Positions 58,661 through 64,000 of a DNA stretch of 64,000 nucleotides are shown piece after piece. Within the stretch, counting starts at the first letter, position 1; every line of letters starts with the position of its first letter. Origin of the DNA: Sphingomonas pokkalii (GTDB lineage Bacteria; Pseudomonadota; Alphaproteobacteria; Sphingomonadales; Sphingomonadaceae); the NCBI RefSeq assembly GCF_003096275.1, contig NZ_QENQ01000001.1, positions 1,667,855 to 1,731,854 on the forward strand, read 5' to 3'. The notes under the pieces were generated by a model that was not told the origin of the DNA, ran no database searches, and saw only the letters and a list, made by a program, of their open reading frames with translations. Position numbers and translations under genes: made by a program.

Positions 58661-59905
58661 ATGAATCGGGGCATGAATGCTCCGGGGCACGATACCGCAC
58701 GAGTCGCCGTCCGCGGCTCGGGGCCGCTGGCTCTCTTCGGCCATTTTTTCCACCGACAGCTCGATCGTCTCGATCGCGGCATCGGCGAAGGTAGCCTCGA
58801 AGTCTTCACGCCGGACGGCCAGGCGCGGCTGCTCGGCGGTGCTGCGGCGGGTCCGATGGCGGTGGTCACGCTGCACAGCTGGCGGGCGCTGGTCCGGCTG
58901 GCGACCGGTGGCTCGGCCGGCTGGTACGAGGCGTGGGAGAAGGGCGAATGGTCGAGCCCGGATCCCGTGCAGCTGTTCGCGCTGTTCAGCCGCAATCGCG
59001 CGGGGCTTGCGGCGCAGGCGCGCTCGCGGGGGCTATCGCTGCTGCCGCGGCGGCTGATGCACTGGATGCGACGCAACCACCGCGGCGGATCGCGCAAGAA
59101 CATCGCGTTTCACTACGATCTTGGCAATGATTTCTACACGCGCTGGCTCGACCCCGGCATGAGCTATTCCAGCGCGATCTTCGCCGATACGGGCGAGGCG
59201 CTGACGGTAGCGCAGGACCGGAAGCTGCAGGCCATCCTGGATCGTACGGCGACCGGCCCCGGCGACACGATTCTCGAGATCGGCTGCGGCTGGGGTTCCT
59301 TTGCCGAACTGGCGCTGCGGCAGGGACGCAGGCTCCACGGCATCACCCTCTCCACCGAGCAGAAGGCCTGGGCCGAGGCACGTACTGCCGGAATGGAAGG
59401 CGCGGGGTTCAGCCTGACCGACTATCGCGACGTGACCGGGCAATATGATGCCGTTGCCAGCATCGAAATGGCGGAGGCGGTGGGTCGCGAATATTGGCCA
59501 GCCTATGTATCGGCCATCGCGCGGGCGCTGAAGCCCGGCGGCCGGGCGGCCTTGCAGATCATCACCTTCGACGATGCGATGTTCGAAGGCTATGCCCGCA
59601 ACGTCGACTTTATCCAGACCTATATTTTCCCAGGCGGTCTGTTGCTCAAGGAAAGCGAGTTCCGCGCCCTGGCCGAGGCCGAGGGGCTGGAATGGTGTGA
59701 TCGCCATGCCTTCGGGCTCGATTATGCCGAGACGCTGCGGCGCTGGCGCGCGAGCTTCGACGCAGCCGCTGCCTCGGGCTTGTTGCCTCGGCAGTTCGAC
59801 GATCGCTTCGTACGGCTTTGGCGCTACTATCTGATGTATTGCGAGGGCGGGTTCCGCGGTGGCGGGATTGACGTAATCCAGATGACGTTGGTGAAGCGGA
59901 CCTGA
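58661..59905 (+). CDS. CFA-synthase-family SAM-dependent methyltransferase
   Basis: A protein of about 414 residues (ATG at 58661 or 58673, both weakly supported). The SAM loop is ILEIGCGWGSFAELAL, followed by HGITLSTEQ and the EAVGREYW block typical of cyclopropane-fatty-acyl-phospholipid synthases. QTYIFPGGLLL and YCEGGFRGGGIDVIQM near the end match the family. It adds a methylene bridge to membrane lipids, or a related modification. Position next to photolyase resembles the phrA-cfaA pair of Rhodobacter sphaeroides under sigma-E/ChrR control. The promoter motif was not found here. Confidence 0.9.
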   Translation: MNRGMNAPGHDTARVAVRGSGPLALFGHFFHRQLDRLDRGIGEGSLEVFTPDGQARLLGGAAAGPMAVVTLHSWRALVRLATGGSAGWYEAWEKGEWSSPDPVQLFALFSRNRAGLAAQARSRGLSLLPRRLMHWMRRNHRGGSRKNIAFHYDLGNDFYTRWLDPGMSYSSAIFADTGEALTVAQDRKLQAILDRTATGPGDTILEIGCGWGSFAELALRQGRRLHGITLSTEQKAWAEARTAGMEGAGFSLTDYRDVTGQYDAVASIEMAEAVGREYWPAYVSAIARALKPGGRAALQIITFDDAMFEGYARNVDFIQTYIFPGGLLLKESEFRALAEAEGLEWCDRHAFGLDYAETLRRWRASFDAAAASGLLPRQFDDRFVRLWRYYLMYCEGGFRGGGIDVIQMTLVKRT

Positions 59906-59911
59906 CTCCGC

Positions 59912-60202
59912 TCAGCCGCAGCGCGCGTCCGTGATCGTGCCGGCTTTGTCGACATGGAGGTTCAGCCGGTCGACACGGAAGTCCATGGTCACCGCCGATC
60001 CTGGCTCGATCCAGCGCAGGCGCTTGGCGCCGGAACGCGCAAGGGCGTCCGCTTCGATGGCCTGGGAACGGGGTTTCCCCTTGAGGCCCAGCACGCGATT
60101 CGCATCGCACTCGACGCCAGGGGGCAGCGGTTCGGCCTTTTTCTGCTGGGCGCAGCCGGCAGTGCCGACGAGCAAGGCGATCAGGGCGACGCGCCCGATC
60201 AT
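59912..60202 (-). CDS. Peptidase-inhibitor I78-family lipoprotein
   Basis: A 96-residue protein with a lipobox TAGC after a hydrophobic start (GRVALIALLVGTAGC). The mature part has WIEPGSAVTMDFRVDRLNLHVDKAGTI, close to the I78/elastase-inhibitor pattern (RPG...T.D.R.DRLN...D..G). The ATG overlaps the RNase D stop (ATGA), an odd partner for a periplasmic protein. Likely a small inhibitor or a decoy at the inner face of the outer membrane. Exact target unknown. Confidence 0.88.
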   Translation of the reverse strand: MIGRVALIALLVGTAGCAQQKKAEPLPPGVECDANRVLGLKGKPRSQAIEADALARSGAKRLRWIEPGSAVTMDFRVDRLNLHVDKAGTITDARCG

Positions 60203-61374
60203 GACGGCTCCTCCGTCCGGGTCATCTTGAGCTTGCCGTTGCGCACCGCGAAGCCGAGCTGGCCCTCGACCAGCGCCAGCGCGTCGCGGCCGAACTGCTC
60301 GTAGCGCCAGCCCTCGAGGATCGGTAGGTCCTTGCGCACTCCGGCGGCGAGCGCCTCCAGATCCTCCGAACGAGCGAGCAGGCGCGGGGCGACGTTGACT
60401 TCCTTGGCGCGGATCTTGAGCAGCAGCTTCAGCAGGTCGGCGACCAGTGCGCCGTCCTTGCCCAGCGCCGGCTTGCGTTCCTCGCGCCCGGGCATTTCGT
60501 CCGCCGGCATCGGCTTGGAATCGGCGATCGCCGCCATCATCCGGCCGCCAATGTCGTTGCCGGCCCAGGCGGCGGAGAGCCCGCGCACCTTGGCGAGGTC
60601 GGCCTGCTTGCGCGGCGGGTTAGCGGCGATGTCGGCCAGCGTCTCGTCCTTGACGATGCGGCCGCGCGGCAGGTCCTTGCCCTGCGCCTCCAGTTCGCGC
60701 CAGCGGGCCAGGGCCTTGAGGCGACCGAGTACCTCGGGCTTGCGGCTGTTGATGCGAACGCGCTGCCACACCTGATCGGGATCATTGCGATAATGCTCCG
60801 GATCGCTGATCCGCTCCATTTCCTGGTCTAGCCATACGCCACGGCCGGTCTTGCGGAGCTTTTCCAGCATCTTCGGGAAGATTTTTGAGAGATGCGTGAC
60901 GTCGGCGATGGCATAGTCGATCTGGCGCTTGTCGAGCGGACGGCGTGCCCAGTCGGTGAAGCGGGCGCCCTTGTCGACGACGATGCCGAGATAGGTGTCG
61001 ACGAGGTTCGAATAGCCGATCTGCTCGCCCTGGCCGAGCGCCATCGCGGCAACCTGGGTGTCGAACATCGGGTGCGGGGTCTTGCCGGTGAGGTTGTAGA
61101 CGATCTCGATATCCTGGCCGCCGGCGTGGAAGACCTTCAGCACGTCCTCATTGTCGGTCAGCAGGTCGAGCAGGGGTCCCATGTCGAGATCGGGGGACTT
61201 GGGATCGATCGCCGCTGCCTCCTTGTCGTTCGCCACCTGGATCAGGCAGAGCTCGGGCCAGTAGCTGTTTTCGCGCATGAACTCGGTGTCGACCGTGATG
61301 AAGTCGGACTGCGCGAGGCGTTTGCAGAGATCGGCGAGGGTGACGCTGTCTTCGATCAGACCATGAATGTGCAT
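60199..61374 (-). CDS. rnd: Ribonuclease D
   Basis: A 391-residue 3'-5' exoribonuclease that matures tRNA 3' ends. The exonuclease domain has [10 protein letters not shown] (DEDD Asp and Glu), [13 protein letters not shown] (second acid) and YAIADVTHL (fourth acid with the preceding Tyr). A tail of two HRDC-like helical parts follows ([19 protein letters not shown]... region). Start at 61374. It diverges from aspS across about 146 bp. The length fits Rnd. The stop overlaps the I78 lipoprotein ATG. Confidence 0.93.
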   Translation of the reverse strand: MHIHGLIEDSVTLADLCKRLAQSDFITVDTEFMRENSYWPELCLIQVANDKEAAAIDPKSPDLDMGPLLDLLTDNEDVLKVFHAGGQDIEIVYNLTGKTPHPMFDTQVAAMALGQGEQIGYSNLVDTYLGIVVDKGARFTDWARRPLDKRQIDYAIADVTHLSKIFPKMLEKLRKTGRGVWLDQEMERISDPEHYRNDPDQVWQRVRINSRKPEVLGRLKALARWRELEAQGKDLPRGRIVKDETLADIAANPPRKQADLAKVRGLSAAWAGNDIGGRMMAAIADSKPMPADEMPGREERKPALGKDGALVADLLKLLLKIRAKEVNVAPRLLARSEDLEALAAGVRKDLPILEGWRYEQFGRDALALVEGQLGFAVRNGKLKMTRTEEPS

Positions 61375-61520
61375 CGGATGCCCATATACCGGTCTTCGGG
61401 TTGACAAAAGTGGGGTGTGACCGGAATGCGCGCGGTCATAGTGTTTCAATATCGTCGCGCCGGCCCGGACCGGCACCGCCAAGCGTGGCGGGAAGACGCC
61501 AAGGTGAGAAGAACCGCATC

Positions 61521-63323
61521 ATGCACGCCTATCGCACGCACACCTGCGCCCAGCTCCGTTCTACGGATGTCGGGCAGACCGTCCGCCTGTCGGGCTGGGT
61601 GCACCGCAAGCGCGACCATGGCGACCTGGTGTTCGTCGACCTGCGCGACCATTACGGCATCACCCAGATCGTCACCGACGCCAGCGGCCCGGCCTTCGAG
61701 GCGATCGAGTCGCTGCGCTCCGAATCGGTGATCACCGTCACCGGCACAGTCGTCGCGCGCGACGCCAGCGTGGTGAACCCGAACCTGCCGACCGGTGAGA
61801 TCGAGGTCCGCGCCGCCGAGGTCACCGTCCAGTCCGCCGCTGCCGACCTGCCGATGCCGGTGTTCGGCGAGCAGGAATATCCCGAAGAGATCCGCCTGCG
61901 GAACCGCTATCTCGATCTGCGCCGCGAGAAGGTCCACAAGAACATCCTTCTGCGCTCGAACGTGATCGCGTCGCTCCGCCGCCGGATGATCGACCAGGGC
62001 TTCACCGAGTTCCAGACGCCGATCCTCACCGCGTCGAGCCCCGAGGGCGCGCGCGACTATCTCGTCCCCAGCCGCGTCCACCCGGGCAAGTTCTACGCGC
62101 TGCCGCAGGCGCCGCAGATGTTCAAGCAGCTGCTGATGGTCGCCGGCTTCGACCGCTATTTCCAGATTGCGCCCTGCTTCCGCGACGAGGACGCCCGCGC
62201 CGATCGCAGCCCAGGTGAATTCTACCAGCTCGACTTCGAGATGAGCTTCGTGACGCAGGACGATGTGTTCGCCGCGATCGAGCCGGTGCTGCACGGCGTT
62301 TTCGAGGAGTTCGCCGACTGGGAAGGCATGGGCCGCAGCGTCAGCGCGCTGCCGTTCAAGCGCATCCCGTACCGCGAATCGATGCTGAAGTACGGCAACG
62401 ACAAGCCGGACCTGCGCAACCCGCTGGTGATCACCGACGTGTCGGACTTCTTCAAGGCCTCGGGCTTCGGCCGCTTCGCCTCGATCGTCGAGGGCGGCGA
62501 CGTCGTCCGCGCGATCCCGGCGCCGGGCACGCACGAGAAGTCACGGAAATTCTTCGACGACATGAACAGCTGGGCGCAGTCGGAAGGCTTCCCGGGCCTC
62601 GGCTATGCGACGCAGAAGGACGGCGTGTTCGGCGGCCCGATCGCCAACAACCATGGCCAGGACGGCATGAAGGCGATTGCCGAGGCGATGGGCCTGGGCC
62701 CGAACGACGGCATCTTCTTCGCCGCCGGCAAGGAAGCCCAGGCCGGCAAGCTCGCCGGCCTGGCGCGCACCCGCGCTGCCGAGCAGCTGGAGCTGATCGA
62801 CAAGAAGCGCTTCGAGTTCTGCTGGATCGTCGACTTCCCGATGTTCGAATATGACGAGGACGCGAAGAAGGTCGATTTCAGCCACAACCCCTTCTCGATG
62901 CCGCAGGGCGAGCTGGAGGCGCTGGAGACCAAGGATCCGCTCGACATCCTCGCCTATCAGTACGACATCGTCTGCAACGGCATCGAGCTGTCCTCGGGCG
63001 CGATCCGGAACCACAAGCCGGAGATCATGTACAAGGCGTTCGAGATCGCCGGCTATACGCAGGCCGATGTCGACACCAACTTCTCGGGCATGATCAACGC
63101 CTTCAAGTTCGGCGCGCCGCCGCACGGCGGTTCGGCCCCGGGTGTCGACCGCATCGTGATGCTCCTCGCCGACGAGCCGAACATCCGCGAAGTGATCGCC
63201 TTCCCGATGACGCAGAAGGCCGAGGACCTGATGATGCACGCGCCCTCGGCCGTCAGCGACAAGCAGCTGAAGGAACTGCACATCCGCCTGGCGCCGGGCG
63301 TCGACGGCCCCAAGGCTAGTTGA
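61521..63323 (+). CDS. aspS: Aspartyl-tRNA synthetase, probably non-discriminating
   Basis: A 600-residue class II synthetase with a bacterial GAD insert. The N-terminal OB fold reads [23 protein letters not shown]. Class II motif 2 is [30 protein letters not shown], and motif 3 is [15 protein letters not shown]. His33 (in RDHGDL) stands where discriminating E. coli AspRS has Leu30. In Pseudomonas aeruginosa that histidine goes with a relaxed enzyme that also charges tRNA-Asn. The start is 61521 after AAGGTGAGAAG. Confidence 0.93.
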   Translation: MHAYRTHTCAQLRSTDVGQTVRLSGWVHRKRDHGDLVFVDLRDHYGITQIVTDASGPAFEAIESLRSESVITVTGTVVARDASVVNPNLPTGEIEVRAAEVTVQSAAADLPMPVFGEQEYPEEIRLRNRYLDLRREKVHKNILLRSNVIASLRRRMIDQGFTEFQTPILTASSPEGARDYLVPSRVHPGKFYALPQAPQMFKQLLMVAGFDRYFQIAPCFRDEDARADRSPGEFYQLDFEMSFVTQDDVFAAIEPVLHGVFEEFADWEGMGRSVSALPFKRIPYRESMLKYGNDKPDLRNPLVITDVSDFFKASGFGRFASIVEGGDVVRAIPAPGTHEKSRKFFDDMNSWAQSEGFPGLGYATQKDGVFGGPIANNHGQDGMKAIAEAMGLGPNDGIFFAAGKEAQAGKLAGLARTRAAEQLELIDKKRFEFCWIVDFPMFEYDEDAKKVDFSHNPFSMPQGELEALETKDPLDILAYQYDIVCNGIELSSGAIRNHKPEIMYKAFEIAGYTQADVDTNFSGMINAFKFGAPPHGGSAPGVDRIVMLLADEPNIREVIAFPMTQKAEDLMMHAPSAVSDKQLKELHIRLAPGVDGPKAS

Positions 63324-63327
63324 GCCG

Positions 63328-64000
63328 ATGTCGGCGGTCATGCGCGTCGCGGTGTTCAACACCAAGGCCTATGACCGCCGCTTCCTGACCGAGGCAAATG
63401 CGCGCTTCGGGCATGACCTGACCTTCCTCGAACCCCGCCTCGATGCGCTGACCGCCACGCTGGCGGCGGGGCACGAGGCGGTGTGCGTGTTCGTGAACGA
63501 CGGGGTCGACGGGAAGGTGCTGGAAGCACTGGCCAAGGCGGGCGTCCGGCTGGTGGCGCTGCGCTGTGCCGGGTTCAACAATGTCGATCTTGTCGCGGCG
63601 GAGCGGCTGGGCATCGCCGTGGTGCGCGTGCCCGCCTATTCGCCACATGCGGTGGCGGAATTCACCATCGGGCTGCTGCTCGCGGTAGACCGCCAGATTC
63701 CGCGCGCTTGGTCGCGGGTGCGCGAGAACAACTTCGCGCTCGACGGGCTGATCGGCCGCAACTTGCACGGCCGTACCGTCGGCGTGGTTGGCACCGGCAA
63801 GATCGGCGCGCTGGTCGCCCAGGCACTATGTGCCGGCTTCGGCTGCACCGTGCTGGCGAGCGATCTCCATGCCGATCCCGAGCTGGAGGCGATCGGCGTC
63901 CGCTATGTGCCGCGCGACGAGCTGCTGCGCACCGCCGAGATCGTCACGCTGCATTGCCCGCTCACGCCCGACACCTACCGGCTGATCAACGCGCAGGTGA
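63328..64000 (+). CDS. ldhA: D-lactate dehydrogenase (LdhA-like D-2-hydroxyacid dehydrogenase), 3' truncated
   Basis: The first about 224 residues of an NAD-dependent D-2-hydroxyacid dehydrogenase, cut by the window end. It starts at 63328 (or 63340), four bases after aspS. The strings [38 protein letters not shown] and [18 protein letters not shown] follow the E. coli LdhA order closely. [10 protein letters not shown] is the NAD-binding loop. Unlike glycerate or phosphoglycerate members, it has the LdhA-type RCAGFNNV core. It would reduce pyruvate to D-lactate, or the reverse. Confidence 0.92.
   Translation, partial: MSAVMRVAVFNTKAYDRRFLTEANARFGHDLTFLEPRLDALTATLAAGHEAVCVFVNDGVDGKVLEALAKAGVRLVALRCAGFNNVDLVAAERLGIAVVRVPAYSPHAVAEFTIGLLLAVDRQIPRAWSRVRENNFALDGLIGRNLHGRTVGVVGTGKIGALVAQALCAGFGCTVLASDLHADPELEAIGVRYVPRDELLRTAEIVTLHCPLTPDTYRLINAQV

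Noticed and set aside
61401..61430. TTGACA as a sigma-70 -35 element for aspS
   Set aside because: No acceptable -10 hexamer lies at 16-18 bases; the six-base match may be chance.

Overview
The window looks like chromosomal DNA of a sphingomonad-type alphaproteobacterium. It is GC-rich with strong G/C third positions. Supporting markers are a single-chain adenosylcobalamin methylmalonyl-CoA mutase beside propionyl-CoA carboxylase, a Mg-type HemB, a CckA-like hybrid kinase, a short LOV-LuxR photoreceptor of the EL222 type, a TonB-dependent receptor, and an AspRS with the non-discriminating histidine. No phage, insertion sequence, CRISPR array, rRNA or replication origin was seen. Both ends cut a gene (a PBP4-type carboxypeptidase on the left, an LdhA-like dehydrogenase on the right).

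Region 1 (1-9.2 kb) is cell-wall and amino-sugar metabolism: a D-Ala-D-Ala carboxypeptidase, an S9 peptidase, then a divergent block. The minus-strand side holds a serine hydrolase, a GH84 glycosidase, a BadF/MurK-type sugar kinase and a 47-codon Tat-like remnant that may be what is left of a NamZ exo-muramidase. The plus-strand side holds a sodium:solute symporter and MurQ. Together they read as uptake and breakdown of MurNAc/GlcNAc. Region 2 (9.4-20.2 kb) holds a class II aldolase-like protein and the methylmalonyl pathway: an ScfR/MccR-type regulator diverging from pccB, epimerase, mutase, a DUF3445 protein, bioB, a 78-residue membrane protein and pccA. A perfect inverted repeat lies in the divergent promoter region. 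A palindromic repeat pair sits in front of the mutase, and another palindrome lies in frame inside the DUF3445 gene.

Region 3 (20.3-31.7 kb) holds a membrane protein, rppH, a tightly packed run of deacetylase, hemB, GNAT and a spermidine-synthase-like membrane protein, a lipoprotein, tRNA-Arg(ACG), a small membrane protein, an arginine succinyltransferase operon (M20 hydrolase, astA, astB) and a DUF481 barrel. Region 4 (31.7-36.9 kb) groups genes reminiscent of photo-oxidative stress regulons: SDR, ABC1 kinase-like protein, DCC protein, FAD oxidoreductase, FolE and a LOV-LuxR regulator. Photolyase and a CFA-synthase-like methyltransferase follow at 57-60 kb.

Region 5 (37-64 kb) is mostly housekeeping: M28 peptidase, TonB receptor with an EF-hand-like loop, EttA, acylphosphatase, GreB, lytic transglycosylase, DapA, SmpB, DUF2062, M13 peptidase, CckA plus a lone receiver, ValS, a lipid kinase, photolyase, a CFA-type methyltransferase, an I78 inhibitor lipoprotein, RNase D, AspRS and LdhA. 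Many neighbouring genes overlap by four bases (ATGA, GTGA or TTGA junctions), which points to translational coupling. All function calls rest on reading motifs by eye; no database search was run.
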